Notes under the pieces: generated by a model
Database searches by the model: none
What the model was told of the DNA's origin: nothing
What the model saw: only the letters and a program-made list of their open reading frames with translations
Source of the DNA: Calamus simplicifolius
Lineage: Eukaryota > Streptophyta > Magnoliopsida > Arecales > Arecaceae
Direction of reading: 5' to 3'
Length of the DNA: 64,000 nt
Assembly: GCA_900491605.1 (NCBI GenBank)
Contig: UESW01004362.1
Location: 299,997 to 363,996 of the forward strand
Made by a program: the position numbers and the translations under genes
In this document: positions 10,925-24,371 of the stretch, piece by piece
Layout: each line of letters starts with the position of its first letter
Numbering within the stretch: position 1 is the first letter of the stretch

Positions 10925-13900
10925 ATGCAGAAAATGGCCACTAATTTATCATTAAGGTCCCTATTGGATAGTGACAAGTTGAATGATTTAAATTTCAATA
11001 GCTGGTTTAGAAAACTTAAGATCGTTCTTGAGCATGAGAGGATTCTATATATTCTGAATAATCCTGCACCAAAGATACCTGATGCCAACACCCAAAGTTC
11101 TGAGAAAGACACTTATCAGAAGTGGCTCAGTGATAGAACTAGCGTGCGTTGCATCATGCTAGCAGCAATGAACGATGAATTCGGTCGCCGGTTCGAGAAT
11201 GCTCAGTCAAAAGAAATCATTCAAGCGTTGAATGAATCTTTTGGCACACCCGATGACGTTGAAAGGCACAAGACTAGTTATGTTATTTTCAATGCTCGAA
11301 TGAGGGATGGATCTCCTGTCACTGATCATGTATTGTACATGATCGAGAAGATAGAACTCCTAAGCAAGCTCGGCTTTCCCCTACATGAGCAGTTGGGGAA
11401 AAATGCGATCCTGAATTCCTTACCTCCATTCTTCCAACCTTTCCTTACTCATTTTCGAATGACAAAGCCTGCAGTCAACTACCATGGTTTGTTGGGGTTG
11501 TTATAGAACTTTGAGAAGGACAACCAGCTCTCTAAGAGTTTGGTTAATGTGGTTGAAGGATCTAAGGTTGGACGTCAACCCTTTGGGAAAGAGAATAAGA
11601 AAAAGAATAAGAAAAAGGTACATCATGTTAGGACATCTATAAGGGGTCAGATACAGAAGAAGAAAGTTGATAAAAGTCAAGCTGAATGCTTTCACTACAA
11701 GATGCAAGGGCACTGGAAGAAGAACTGTCCTCTTTACATTGCCACACTTGATCAAAACAGGCCAAAGAAGAAAAAGGGGCAAGATGTTGCTCAGCAATGT
11801 ATTTATATGATAACACCTTGTAATTTTTCTGTCTATGATAATCAGACCTGGGTATTGGATACCGAGAGTCCTTTTAACATTTGCAATTCATTGCAGGGAC
11901 TACATGTCACTAGAAGATTTAAGGACAATGAAAGATTCCTTAATGTCGGCGATGGAAGACTAGTTCTAGTTCTGGCATTAGGAGTTCTTGAAATAGTTTT
12001 CAATAGAAATGTCATTGTACTAAATGATTATCATTTTTACCCAATGTTCTTATTGAACGTAATTTCTGTAGGCCTTTTGGCCAAAAGTCATTATGAAATT
12101 TCAATAAAGAATGTTACTTTGAATATCATTATGAATGGAGTCACTGTAATGACTGGGCATTTATCTAGTGGCATTTATATATTATCACAGCATGTCAATG
12201 TAGTGTACAAATCAAGTAAGCGCCCTAGAATAAATGATGTCACAGATATTTATCTTTGGCACCATTGGCTGGGTCATATCAACAAGAACAGATTAAACAG
12301 GTTAACTCAGGAGGGCATCCTTCGAGTTGATGATTGTGAATCATTAACTACCTATGAATCTTGTCTTCTTGGTAAAATGACCAAGTCATCGTTTATTGGA
12401 AAAGGTTAAAGAGCCAAAGAGCTATTGGGTCTAGTACATACTGATGTATGTGGACCAATGAGCACTTATGCCAAAGGTGGATATTACTACTTCATTACTT
12501 TTATAGACGACCTTTCTAGGTTCGGTTATGTCTATCTTATGAGACATAAATCTGAGTCGTTTGAAATGTTCAAACTATATCATAAAGAAGTAGAAAAACA
12601 AACAGGAAAATATATTAAGACCCTTCGATCAGATCGAGGAGGCGAATACCTTTCAAATAACTTTGTGACATATTTAAGGGAGAATGTGATTCTCTCCGAA
12701 TGGACTCCTCCTGGAACACCGTAGCATAACGGTGTATCAGAAAGAAGGAATCGAACTCTGTTAGACATGGTTCGGTCCATGATATGTTTTGCAAGCTTAT
12801 CAATATCATTTTGGGGATATGCATTAGAATCAGCTTATCATATTCTCAATAAAGTTTCAAGTAAGTCTGTTTCTAAAACTTCACATGAGATGTGATATGG
12901 ACATAAACTAGTTATCACCTATCTGAGAGTCTGGGGGTATCCGGCTCATGTGAAATGTGCAAAATCAGACAAACTTGAACCCAAATTTGATAAATATTTT
13001 TTTATCGGCTATCCAAAAGAAACCAAAGGATATTGCTTCTACAATACTGAAGAACAAAAGTTGTTCATTAGTAATAGAGCAGTTTTTCTTGAAAAGGAGT
13101 TCCTTAGGGAATGAACAAATGGCTCTAATGTTGAACTTTAGGAAGTTAATCAAGTAGAAGGAACAACACAAACCTTTGAACCCTTAGAATCTGAGTTGAT
13201 TAGATCAAACTCAAAATCCATTTTAGATGCACCATTAAGGCAATCTGGTAGAGTACCACATCAACCGGACAGATACTTTGGTTTCTTGGTCCAGAACGAG
13301 GATCCTATTGAGCTCGATGAGAACAACGAGGATCCGATCACCTATATGGATGATATGCAAAGGACTGACTCTGACAAATGGCTTAAAGCTATGAAATCCG
13401 AACTTGATTCCATGAAGGAAAATAATGTATGGATATTAGTTGACCCACCCGAAGGGATAAAACCCATATGGTGTAAGTGGGTTTTCAAGAGGAAAAGAGG
13501 CACGGATGGAAAGGTAGAGACCTACAAAGCATGTCTGGTTGCCAAGGGGTATCGTCAACGTTATGGTATTGACTATGACGAGACATTTTCTCTTGTGGCA
13601 ATGCTGAAATCCATTCGAATTATGCTAACTATAGCAGCATACTTAGATTATGAGATTTGGCAGATGGATGTTAAAATCGCTTTTCTAAATGATAATTTAG
13701 AAGAATAGGTGTATATGATATAACCTGAAGGTTTTATATCTGAAGACGAGTCTAAAGTGTGCAGGCTACAGAAGTCTATTTATGGACTTAAGCAAGCATC
13801 TAGGAGTTGGAACATACGATTTGATATTGTGATCAAATCTTATGGCTTTGTTAAGAATAAAAAAAAACCTTGCATTTATAAATAGGCTAACGGTTTCGTT

Positions 13901-14875
13901 ATTGTATTTCTTGTATTATATGTGGATGATATTCTCTTAATCGGGAATGATATCCCTGCATTACAAGGAATAAAGATATGGTTATCATCATAATTCTCCA
14001 TGAAAGATCTGGGAGAAGCATCATACATCCTAGGGATGAAGATGTATAGAGATAAATATAAGAGGATGCTTGGTTTATCCTAATCTACGTACATTGACAC
14101 TGTGCTAAAGAGGTTTAGCATGGAGAATTCCAAGAAAGATTATCTTTCAATAGGCCATGTAATTCATCTTTCTAAGAAGGATTGTCCGATAACTCCTAAT
14201 GAAAGAGAACGTTGAGTCGATTATGTACACCATGACATGTACAAGACCAGATGTAGTATACTCACTAGGAGTAGTGAGTAGATACCAATCTGATCCAGGA
14301 GAAAAACACTGGCAAGTTGTTAAAACAATCCTTAAGTATTTGAGAAATACTAGGACCAGTGGTTAGTCTATAGAGAGTCTGATTTGAAACTTGTTGGATA
14401 CACTGATTCTAGTTTCTAATCAGATCATGATGATAGCAAAAGTGTGTCGGGTTTCGTGTTTATCCTAAATAGTGGAGCTGTTTGCTGAAAAAGTTTCAAG
14501 CAACATACAGTGGCTGATTCAGTGTACGAGGCAGAGTACATCGCTGTATCAGATGCTGCGAAAGAAGCTGTATGGCTGCGAAAGTTCTTCTCTGAGCTTG
14601 AAGTGACACCTTCCATATATGGACCAGTCCTGTTGTACAGTGACAGCACTGGTGCCATAGCTCAAGCAAAGGAACCACGAGCACATTAGCGCACCAAGCA
14701 CATACTGCGCCGGTTTCATCTTATTCAAAAGATTATAGAATGAGGTGACATAAATTTTCAGAAGATTGACGGAAAGAAAAACCTAGGTGACCCATTTACT
14801 AAAGCACTCAGCATTAAGGAGTTTGACGACTATAAATTGAAGATGGGTATTAGATACTGTAATGAGTGGCTTTAG
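10925..14875 (+). pseudogene. gag-pol polyprotein of the Angela-like Copia element (decayed)
   Basis: Gag starts at 10925. Gag, protease, integrase and most of RT stay in one frame to about 14200, broken mostly by nonsense codons (for example 11504, 12407, 12722, 13706). Visible parts: zinc knuckle near 11687, with its second Cys replaced by Tyr (CFHYKMQGHWKKNC); protease motif near 11858 reading DTE instead of DTG; integrase zinc region near 12257-12380 with one Cys lost; DDE core (HTDVCGP near 12435, SDRGGEY near 12628, E in GVSERRNRT near 12740); RT core 13370-14000 with YVDD at about 13921; RNase H with YSDSTGA near 14638 and a terminal NEWL-stop. A frameshift pair near 14205 and 14365 displaces about 50 codons. 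The protein would package and copy element RNA and integrate its cDNA; this copy cannot. Confidence 0.9.
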
Positions 14876-14889
14876 GCTAAGTGTGAGTT

Positions 14890-16923
14890 TGTTGGGAATT
14901 ATATCCTAAAGCCAATCATTTGATGATTGTACTAATGTAAATTACATGTAAATTGATATATTAATAAAAGTTATTTAGCAATTTATTCATTACAAGAACA
15001 TCTTCTTAAAACTCCTAATAGTAATGAAGCCCTCAGGATCTTCCTTCACGATAAAGGAGGATTTATCTTTGAGGGTCCTTAAAAGAGTTCGCGACCAAAT
15101 GATATATTATGACAGGGCAATAGTACTATCAATTATAGGACGTTGTATATCATATTTGTTGGTTGTCCTCTTAACCAAGAAGTGTAGAGACACTGGTATG
15201 ACATACAGGTGAAAGTGTAGGAGTACATTTCACCAAACGTGACTCATTTTCGGATACTCTGCTGTCAAGAGTTAATCCAAGAAGATATGAGTATAAGTGT
15301 CCTTTAGACCTGAGGATCACAACCGGTGACTTGCAAACAACTCATTGTACTTAGGTGCCGAACCATCTGGATTTCTAATCCAGCTATGAAAGGTTACTGG
15401 TGCAGTCAAGTACTTGTGGTAGTCAGTTGTGGATCAAGATAGAATTTGACCTATCCCGTTAAAGAGAAATGCATGTGTTTCAATTTAGCAAGACCTTGGC
15501 CAAGGCACTTCATGTGAAAGTCATATAATCACTAAAGTTGAAATCATTTTATGGATTTGCTGTTTAGAGTTGACAAGCTCTTAAGCCATCCTTAGCATTT
15601 GTTGTCAAAAGGATGAATTATACGGTAACTGTTTCTTAGGGTTTTTGGAGTTTGCTCAGCAACTCTTCGATCTATTCGGACATCGGGTTCCATTGCTAGA
15701 TGGGCACATCGATTAGTATAGAAAGTTGTTCCTATGCTACTGGCTTAGGTTCGAACCTAGAGAGTCACACTCATAGAAGTTTCCTAGGATGATCTATTTG
15801 CTGATCAACGATTAAGAATCGTATATGATTTAATTAATCAATTTGATTGATTGAATTATCTCAATTGGGTTAAGTACAATATGATTCAATTTGGTTTAAG
15901 TCTATTAGAAGGACTAATCAATTTCAAATATTGATTTGAAATTAGACTTGATTTGGATTTAAATAGATTCAAGACTAGACAAATTTGATTTGGGCTAGGA
16001 CCATGATCTATGTAGGTTCAGTCCAATAAATTCAAATTAGCTTAAACTAAAACCCAACCCAAACCCCTCGCATAAGGGTCTCATGATTAAATTCTCACAT
16101 AGGATTAATATATTAATTTTCACCAAACCGTTTCCATTGAAATTCTAAGTGTTAGAATTCATATGAAATTAATGTGCCTCTTTGAGTTAACCAACGATGG
16201 AATTCTAAGTGTTAGAATTTACATCTCTTTGGTTTTCACCGAGTGTCGGAATTAACCAAATGCCGCGTCTCTTTGGTTTCACCGAACGTCGGAATTAATC
16301 AAAAGTTGCGTCTCTTTGGTTCGGTGTCTCTTTGGTTTTCATCGAATGACAGAATTCTAAGTGTTAGAATTGAGCCTATAAATTAGAGTATATTCTTCAC
16401 TAGATTACAGAACAATAACACATACAATGTGTCGTGGATTGAAATTCTAAAGAGTTAGAACAAAAAATCCTGGTGTGATTCTGGTGTTAACAAAAGTTTG
16501 GTGGATCCTGAAAGAAGATTCAAGTGGAAGGATTCAGATCAGCAAAGTTGTTTTTCCGCGAGCTAGCACTCCCGGGAGTCCGATCATTCGGGGGCTTCGC
16601 ATGGACGATACTAGAGACCGAACGATTAAACGGCTGTAGAGCACAAAGGATTTATCCATGTTCTTAAGGTAAGTGATTTAATCTCTAGATCATAAGGCAG
16701 GCTTCAAGATGAGTAGTATGACTTCTCATCTTGAAGATCAAGATATGATCTTAATGTTTTTTATTTATACACATAATTTAGATCAAACGATCCTATAATA
16801 TAAGGCAAAGATATGATCTTGATGCATGTTAGATAGATTAATATGTAACCTTTATGTTTCCGCATTGATAATTGTTATCTATATTTTAAAATATGCATAC
16901 CTCGAAGTTTATTTCTTCCTACA
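14890..16923 (+). repeat. 3' LTR of Angela-like Copia element
   Basis: 2034 bp, clearly alike to 7282-9337 throughout with scattered substitutions and small indels. The tract just before it (AAGTGTGAGTT) is a degraded polypurine primer. Confidence 0.92.
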
Positions 16924-16928
16924 GACAC

Positions 16929-17820
16929 ATGGTCTGCTTTTCAATTTAAAATTACATTACACACAATTCATATTGAATAATTTGATAAAAGTTGTAAAGC
17001 CAACAAAGGCTATGGTTTCAAAATAAATATATGCTTTCAAATTAAATGAGATATACTGGTTTCAAAATAGCAATTTCGAAACATATAACTTTGGATTTTT
17101 CAAATTAAAATGAATAATTTTAGAACTAAATAAGTTTCAGAACAGCTTTGAGAACGAACTGAATTGAAGAGCCAAAATTTCAAAGTTGAAGGTCTTGGAA
17201 ACAATAGTAATGCTTAGAACTTCAAAATGATGCAATCTTAATATTAACTATAAGTTTCAAAGAAACATATTGAATTTGATTCCAAGTTACATGGTAGAAT
17301 TACATGCAAAGTTGTTCATCAATTTTCAAGAAGACTATAAGATTAATTTCTAAAGGCTTATGAACATGGAAGTATATAAGAGATTAAATATTAGAAAAAA
17401 AATGTCAAAGCCTTTCCCAAGGTATGGAAGAGTCACTTACTTGAAAATTTATGAAAAAAATTGCATAGCTTACCCCTTGATTCATATTTTCTAAAGAAAA
17501 TTTTTATTAAAAAAGTTTTTTTGAGACTCATTTTCTTTAGAAAAGTTTTGTAGAGAAAAATTGATTTTATTATGTTTGCTTAACATGAAATTGAATAGAA
17601 GAATAGCTCTAAAAATATTTTTTTATTTTTGTTTGAAAAAAATTTGGCATGAAAAAAAATTCTAATTTAACTATAATACCCTTATAATAAAGATTTCAAA
17701 AATACCTTTTTATTATTCTTTATCTAGAAATTAAATGGAGCATTTGAGGTCCATTTTAATGATATTTTGTTGACGGGCTTTTATTGTCCATACGTAGCTA
17801 TATAAACAAAAAAGATATAA
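16929..17820. other. AT-rich spacer downstream of the CAD gene
   Basis: AT-rich sequence with poly-A and poly-T runs and no supported gene. Similarity to the second CAD region begins only at about 17822. Confidence 0.55.
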
Positions 17821-18047
17821 AAAAAAACAATTCATTTGTCACAGTTGTTGCATTAGAAAGATATAAGAGGGATTTTTTTTAAAAAAAAATTGAATGATAA
17901 TTTTGGCATTTTTGGTGGCAAAGCTATTGTGTAACAAGAGTTACAAATATAGCAGTATTAAATGTCCACATTGCTGAAAGCAAATAACCAGAAACTCATA
18001 TAAGCTCTGGGGAAGAAGCTCCATGCGGTAGCTCTTTTATTCTTTCA

Positions 18048-21000
18048 TCACTTGAAAGAGTTCTCGATATCAATCACGAAACGATACCTCACATCTCCTT
18101 TTTTAACCCTTTCAAGTGCCTCATTGATGTATTGGATATTGATGAGTTCAATTTCTGGGTATACTTTGTTTGCCGCACAAAATTCCAGCATTGCTTGCGT
18201 GTCTTTGGTACCTATAGTTGCACTCCCGGCAATACTTTTGGAACCTAGCCAAAGTAATTTCTAGTCAAAATGATAAAACTTTGAGCCACCATTACAATCT
18301 CATTTTGCCTTGGGGAAAAGAAAATTGGCTACTAGAATGAACAAAGTTACTTTAGAGAACAAGAAGAGTACCAAAGCAAAGACTTCCAGGCTGCAGACGG
18401 ACTTCACTTGGGAAGCCCACTAGGACCAAAACTCCACCAACCTTCAGAAGTGACATGTAAGGATCCAAGGAGTAATCACCAGAAGCAGCGGCAATGATGA
18501 AGTTCAGGGATTTTGTCATGGACTGAAACAAAGATAGCAATAGAAGCCAATAGTGAACAAAGCCCATTTCAGCTGTGCAGTAATGATCTCTACAGAACTT
18601 GATTACATTTCCCAAGACAAAAACGCCTATGATTCTGAAAATGGAAAAAAATCGTGAATGATTTAAGGTAATTCAAATGTAGGTGATTTTGTATACTGAG
18701 ATAATTCGTCCAGTCATTGCAATGAATAACGGCCAATGATGAAATTTTGTATATCTCTTCAAAAGAAACAGACGGTTTTCCTTTTAAAAAATTTAAAAAT
18801 TAAAAAGCTAACGATTTAGATAGAAGAATCTTAATTTAAAATATTTATATATGAAAACAATTCAAAATTGAGATCATAAAAGGCAGGAAACCGATATCTT
18901 TAATAGGTTTGATGTTGAACAAGTTTTGGAGACAATCCAATAAAATTTTAAGTTATTTCATCACATATTCATAGAGAATGAGAAACTTCGTATCTAGCTC
19001 CTAGAAATTTGAAAAAGCAGCTTGAAATACAGAAAGGCATGTTAAAGATGCAATGGTTTGCACTTACCTCCATCTGCTGCTTGTTAGATGAGATTACAAA
19101 TTTGTCAACTCCAAGGAGCTTTAACGCCTCCTCTTTCTTGGATTCACTTGTACTGAACACTGTCACTTTCAAACCAAAAGCTTTTCCAAACTTCACTACC
19201 ATGTGACCAAGGCCGCCTAGCCCAATGACTCCAAGAGATTTACCAGGTTGGTTCATCTTATGGCGCATCATGGGAATGTATGCTGTGATTCCAGCACATA
19301 GCAAAGGTGCTGCCATAGCTAATGGGTAGCCATCAGGTATCCTGTAGCAGAACCTATGCATTCACAACCAATAAAATAGAAAATATCAGCACATACCGTT
19401 TATGCACAGCTAAATATTTGCCATGCACTTGTTTAACTTACAACTCCGAATGACAAAGATCACTTCCTAGTCAAAGGCATATACAAGCCACATTTAATAG
19501 AAAAAAATTACAAATATGTTAGTATAATGGTGAGGACTTTGTCCTCGTACATTACTATAAAGTAGCATAATTTTATATTCTTAATGGCAGAATGTTGAAG
19601 CTGATAAAAACTATCCTTAGGTGACACGAAAAGTAGCTTACCTCTCCTTAACTATGATGTGGCTGGAATATCCTCCTTTTGTGATTGTGCCATCTGAATC
19701 AAGTTCGTTGAAAGTGAGAATCACTCCTTTCGAACAATGACTTTCTAGAAAATCATTACAGTATTCGCACTCTCCACATGAATTAACATATGTGCCAACA
19801 CCAGCTTTATCACCAACTTTGAAACCTTTAACATTTGAACCAACTTTTGTGACAACTCCAACAATCTCATGCCTGAAACATAGGTATATAAATATTAAAA
19901 CATAGATACATATCTTGGAAAATCTGTCTGATAGTTTCATTAAGAAATATGGCAAGTAACATGTGCTGCTTATGTTGTTGAAATTCTTAGTGTTTCATCA
20001 TTCCTTTCAGAAACACTAAAGTCATTTTTTGATGTATGTTTTACTTTAATTTCTTCATCTCTCTGATGAAGACTATGCTAACTACCAATGCAATTGCTCT
20101 TCTTATATCAATATTATATTTTATAAAATAAAATAGGAAAAGCTATACTGCAACTTGTATGCAACCGTTATTTCTGACCATCATATATACCTTCACTAAT
20201 CTCTCTTCTTCAGTTGAATGAATCAATATTGGTTTATTGAAGCTCAAGTAAAGGAAGGCAAATGGACAAGATAACGTTTTCCTCAAGTATTACTGTTTCT
20301 TAAAGGAAAAGTTTGTGTCCATTTTGTATTAAGAGCAACATGGCATGTATCATGCTATTTTAGCACTGAGAACTTGCAGCTTATTTTATATGAAATAGAA
20401 TTCTTTAACTTTATGGTACAAAGTAAACATAATTTTGTACTCTACAGTATGCTTCTAAAGTTTTCAATTTTTCAGATTTTTTCTATTTCAAAATCAAGTG
20501 CCAGCTTTTTCTTATGGGCAGAGGGCGGGGGGTTGTGGTTGGGGTGGTCAGGACTCATGACTGGATGGTAATCAAGAGATACAATGGTATCATGATCTCT
20601 AAAGTATGCTGATCTCAACTTGATGTAGTTGTCCATGCTAATTCAATCGGTGGAAATAAAAGCTCAATGTTCCCTAATTTTTCCATCATTTCATTCAAAC
20701 CTCAATTTAAAATATATTATTGCATGATAGTTGGCCTCAGCAAACTGACTTGTCATCGACCTTTCATATCATGCAACTTGTATCAACTCTCTACAAAAGT
20801 TGAGCTATATTAAATTTCTAACAATGATGGAGTTTTATTTCTTTCATATATATTTATTCTTAAAAGTCTAAATATTTAACCATGTCTCCACAGTCCAATG
20901 TGAGCATCATTCAGAATTGATGTACTTGTTTTCCATGAACTTAAAAGGAGCTTCTACATTTATTGAAATACCTACTGTTACAACAATGACAACAAAACTA

Positions 21001-23166
21001 AGCATATTCTCAATGTCTCATTTTGTGCAACAATAAAATTTTATAGCTACCCAAGTATAGTTTTAAAACGAAGATGTTATATGCATCACGAAAATTTGTA
21101 CATTGGCAGAGAATTTTTTTTTCTTTAAAAAAATCAGTATTTCAACACCCTCCTTAATATTTGCAATCAGGATTATTGAGAAGCAACTATAAACCAATAT
21201 TTGCATGAGAAAAGTGCAAGTCACCACTGAATAGAGATAATCCCTTGTCTTTTATTTGAAATTTAGTGGCAAGCAAGCTGGTTACAAAAACACCACAATC
21301 AACATTCTGTAACTTGATAGCAAGCATATCTTCTTGGACCAAGGCTTTTTTTTTTTTTGGGGGGGGGGGGGGGGAGGAGGAGAGGGGGCGGTGTGCATGC
21401 TTGAGAATCCAATTCACAATTAGAAACATTCATGAATTATTTGTTTGACATGTTGTTTATAACAATGATTCAAATTTCGATGGGATTGGGGATAAGACGG
21501 CCATCCCATCTTGTCTTAGAAAGATTCTAAGGCTGATCTCGACCATTCCATCCTATCCTGTTTCAGCCATAATACATTATATTATCAATTTTAAATAGAT
21601 CTAATTTATCATAAAAATATAATTTTTAAAGTTCAAATATTTTTAAAATTTAATTAAAATACTAAAGCTTCATAAATGATCTTTTAACAAGTTTTTTCCC
21701 TCCAAAATTTTCTTCTAATTTAATTGGAGCATCCAGTGGTATTAACATATTAACCGTCACAATCTAGTTCATCAGAGTATTGATTAAGTATAGTCAACAC
21801 CATTGAAAAAATAAGTATTCTTACAACATTCATGTAACAATCTTTCTTCTTTTACAACCATACTCTTTTGCTAAGGCCAGGAAGTCTCATCTTTGCAAAT
21901 ACTGTAGTAAAATTTCAAGCAGATATCTTCAATCATTATTGGCACAACTTTTGAAAAAAGAAAATGAAGCAAAATTGTTGAGTAAAGAAAGACATACCCA
22001 GGCACCAATGGGTACTTTGAGTCACCATACTCATTTCGAGTCCAATCAACATCAGCAAAACAAACTCCACAATGCGTTATTTTGATATGAACATCATTTA
22101 TTCTGAGAACTCTGCATGACTTTCAGAAGAATTTAATGATGGCTCATGATAAAGACTGTTGATTTAAGATAAATATCTTATGAACAACAAAGTCATATAA
22201 GCCAAAAATTGTCTAATTGTTAAAAATTAAGAACAATACTAGTGCACATTCAGAAGACCGAATAAGAAACATGAGGAAATTAATAGAATTTTAAGCAATT
22301 TCACAAATTATTCATCCATTTGGCCAATTATAGTTTTGCAAATTCCAAATTCACATAAAAAAATACCAATGTACCTTGAGGCATAAACTTCAACCACCTT
22401 TGTTCTCAATGATAAAACAACAAGTATGACAAACGTATGCTATGCTAAGATAATAGAATATGCTATGATTCTGCATGACAATTTTACTACTAATATAATT
22501 ACAATAGCTATGAAAATTGTATTACTAGTATTTTCAACAGAATCCAAATTGAGCCTGCAGTGTTATTTAGAACTTAGTTACCTGAAGCGAGTGCCCGTGT
22601 GGTAGCAGATTTGGGTGCGGGTGCAGGGAAGCAGGTCTCTTGAAACTATTTTTTGAATAACAAATCATTTAGAAAGCAGTTGCCAGGGATGAGTTTTCAG
22701 AAAGATTTTGAAGCAAGTGCACCACCCTATGTGACAATTTGCTGCTTCTAAGATTTGGAGAAGTACGTTGCAAATATGATAATAAGAACTTTTGGGGAAA
22801 AAAAAATCATATGAGCACAATTCAGCATGTAAAAAACTGCATTTGTTTAGTTAATAACTGTATCCAAAAAATTACTTGGTTGAACAATGCAGACATCATA
22901 ATGCATAATTTATATGTCTATCTTCTTGGAAATGTCCATCTGAAATCAACAGTATAAGCTCGCTCAAAATAATGTGTAAATACAAGAACTTTAGATCTAT
23001 CCTTCATGTTGTTGACAAAAAAATTAGAAAGAACTCATGCACTATAAGAGGTGCACCTGCGACTGAATCTGTAAGGTGAAAGAATTCCAGAAGGATCTCT
23101 TGCGGCCCAAGCTAGACAATCTCCACTATCAACTTCAGAGTCCCCACTATCAACTTCAGTGTCCAT
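18048..23166 (-). CDS. CAD1: CAD1-type cinnamyl alcohol dehydrogenase-like protein, intact, six coding exons
   Basis: Exons in coding order: 23166-23057, 22111-21998, 19872-19642, 19353-19068, 18522-18372, 18244-18048. All junctions are GT-AG and lengths (110, 114, 231, 286, 151, 197) give 362 residues with no stop. Family: zinc-dependent, NADPH-linked medium-chain alcohol dehydrogenase, cytosolic, reducing cinnamaldehyde-type aldehydes; closest in my memory to Arabidopsis CAD1. Seen: HCGVC (C51) and GHE (H76, E77) plus C171 in APLLCAGIT for catalytic zinc; C107, C110, C113, C121 for structural zinc; Rossmann GLGGLG at 196-201; FSTSESKK, whose Ser suits NADPH. The usual CHSD is CFAD here, as in the CAD1 subgroup (CYAD). 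A 21-bp tandem duplication in exon 1 adds seven residues absent from the second copy. AATAAA lies just after the stop (18036-18041). Substrate is inferred. Confidence 0.93.
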
Positions 23167-23487
23167 TGCTAAGATATCTGCAAGTATAAAAAAAGGACAA
23201 TGCAATGAAGACGTTATGTGATGCAGAGAAAACCAATATGTGCACCCAAGGAATATTATTATCAGAATTTACTAAACAACAAATATTAGCACAATCAGAT
23301 GTCCACAGCAAAAGTTGTGTAACAGGCACGCTAAGTCATAAGCTTTTCCTTCCACTCAATAACTTGAGAAAATAAAAAGGACTAAACAATTGCCAATCAC
23401 ACAATTGATTTCATTTCTTATAATTGTACCTGTTGAAGCATTGGCAGGAAAAAAGCTAAATCCTACTGATTAGAGATAAAAATGTAC

Positions 23488-23527
<40 letters not shown>

Positions 23528-24190
23528 TCTTTGACTTCTCTTAAATGCTAAGAACCCAAATAAAGCATGCAAGATTAGATGGACATTGCAACAATTTTTT
23601 TTAAAAGAAAATGGAAGCTAAGACTCTGCCTGATTTCCCAAAGATCAAATCATAGTCAAATATCAACAGAGAAGTCTTTCGGATTTGAATCACAATTGTT
23701 CTGCGGTTCTTGCTATTGTGGTACCCCTAAGATCAAAATATCTCAGAGTATCCCACGGAAGAACTCCAAAAATTCTACCCGTTTCATTACTTCTACGATT
23801 TTCACATTTGCTTAATCTATTTTGGGTATCTTGGACAACTTGTGGGGTTAAATACAAAGAATTGACCCCCTGGTCCACATCTTGGAAGAACAAGACGAGA
23901 ATCTTAGACGATCATGAAAGAACTAGTCCGGTATCAATGATAACATTTAAGACCTAAACTACCAAGAACAGGAATTTCACAAAAGTGTAAACAAAATAAA
24001 TATGGAGCGCTCCAAAGATTGCAAACCATCACAGAAAATATGATAGGGAAAAGAAGAATTCTTAGAGGAGCAGAGACAGAAATCGAAGGCTCGATACGGC
24101 TACCTTCGATGACGATGACCGTCGGGAGATTTGGCTCTGCTGCCTTGCCTCGGGAGAGAGGTTTTCGATCTCAGGAGATGTATTGCTGTA
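23167..24190 (-). other. 5' UTR of the CAD gene with a 926-bp UTR intron
   Basis: The coding exon begins at 23177 after the acceptor TATACTTGCAG (23178-23188). A matching donor, CGAAG/GTAGCC, lies at 24103-24104, giving a leader exon of about 24104-24190 and an intron of 23178-24103. It is supported by the TATA box about 30 bases further upstream. The start ATG at 23166 is the first one after the acceptor. A (CT)n(CA)n microsatellite sits in the intron at about 23490-23526. Confidence 0.65.
23490..23526. repeat. (CT)n(CA)n microsatellite
   Basis: TCTCTC run followed by ACACAC run inside the 5'-UTR intron of the CAD gene. Confidence 0.9.
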
Positions 24191-24217
24191 CTATCGCAAG
24201 AGCTATGGCCTTTCCGC

Positions 24218-24230
24218 CTATTTATAAAGG
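24218..24230 (-). promoter_or_regulatory. TATA box of the CAD gene
   Basis: The minus strand reads CCTTTATAAATAG, a good plant TATA box, placing transcription start near 24190. A mobile element begins at 24372, so little native promoter remains between them. Confidence 0.65.
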
Positions 24231-24371
24231 CGGGAAATAGCGCTAGCTGCCGAGACGCAACATCCGCGTCTTCGTTCACTGGCGGTAAGGATAAGGAAAC
24301 CATGACCGCAGGGGAGAAGAAAGGGCATGCAACTTGGGCTGAGGCCTCAGAGCAAAGCCATAATAAACTTA

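Larger units (their letters stand above)
7282..16923 (+). mobile_element. complete Angela-like Ty1-copia retrotransposon (9.6 kb)
   Basis: Two long direct repeats (7282-9337 and 14890-16923) start TGTTGGGAATT and end TATA (mutated CA) or TACA. They flank a primer site and a gag-pol frame. The 5-bp target duplication GACAC lies at 7277-7281 and 16924-16928, so both ends are certain. Domain order is gag, protease, integrase, reverse transcriptase, RNase H, i.e. Copia. LTRs of about 2 kb, a 1.6-kb leader and the gag type suggest the Angela (BARE-1-like) lineage. It is inactive because of many stop codons. Confidence 0.93.
17822..23960. repeat. segmental duplication, copy A (CAD region)
   Basis: Sequence matches 46385-58919 in the same orientation, from ACAATTCATTTGTCAC at the 3' side of the gene through all exons and introns to the 5'-UTR intron (CAAGACGAGAAT...AAGACCTAAAC). 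Introns differ mainly by insertions in one copy or the other. At the right end copy B is interrupted at 55297 and 58920, so the true right border of the duplication is not visible. Confidence 0.85.
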
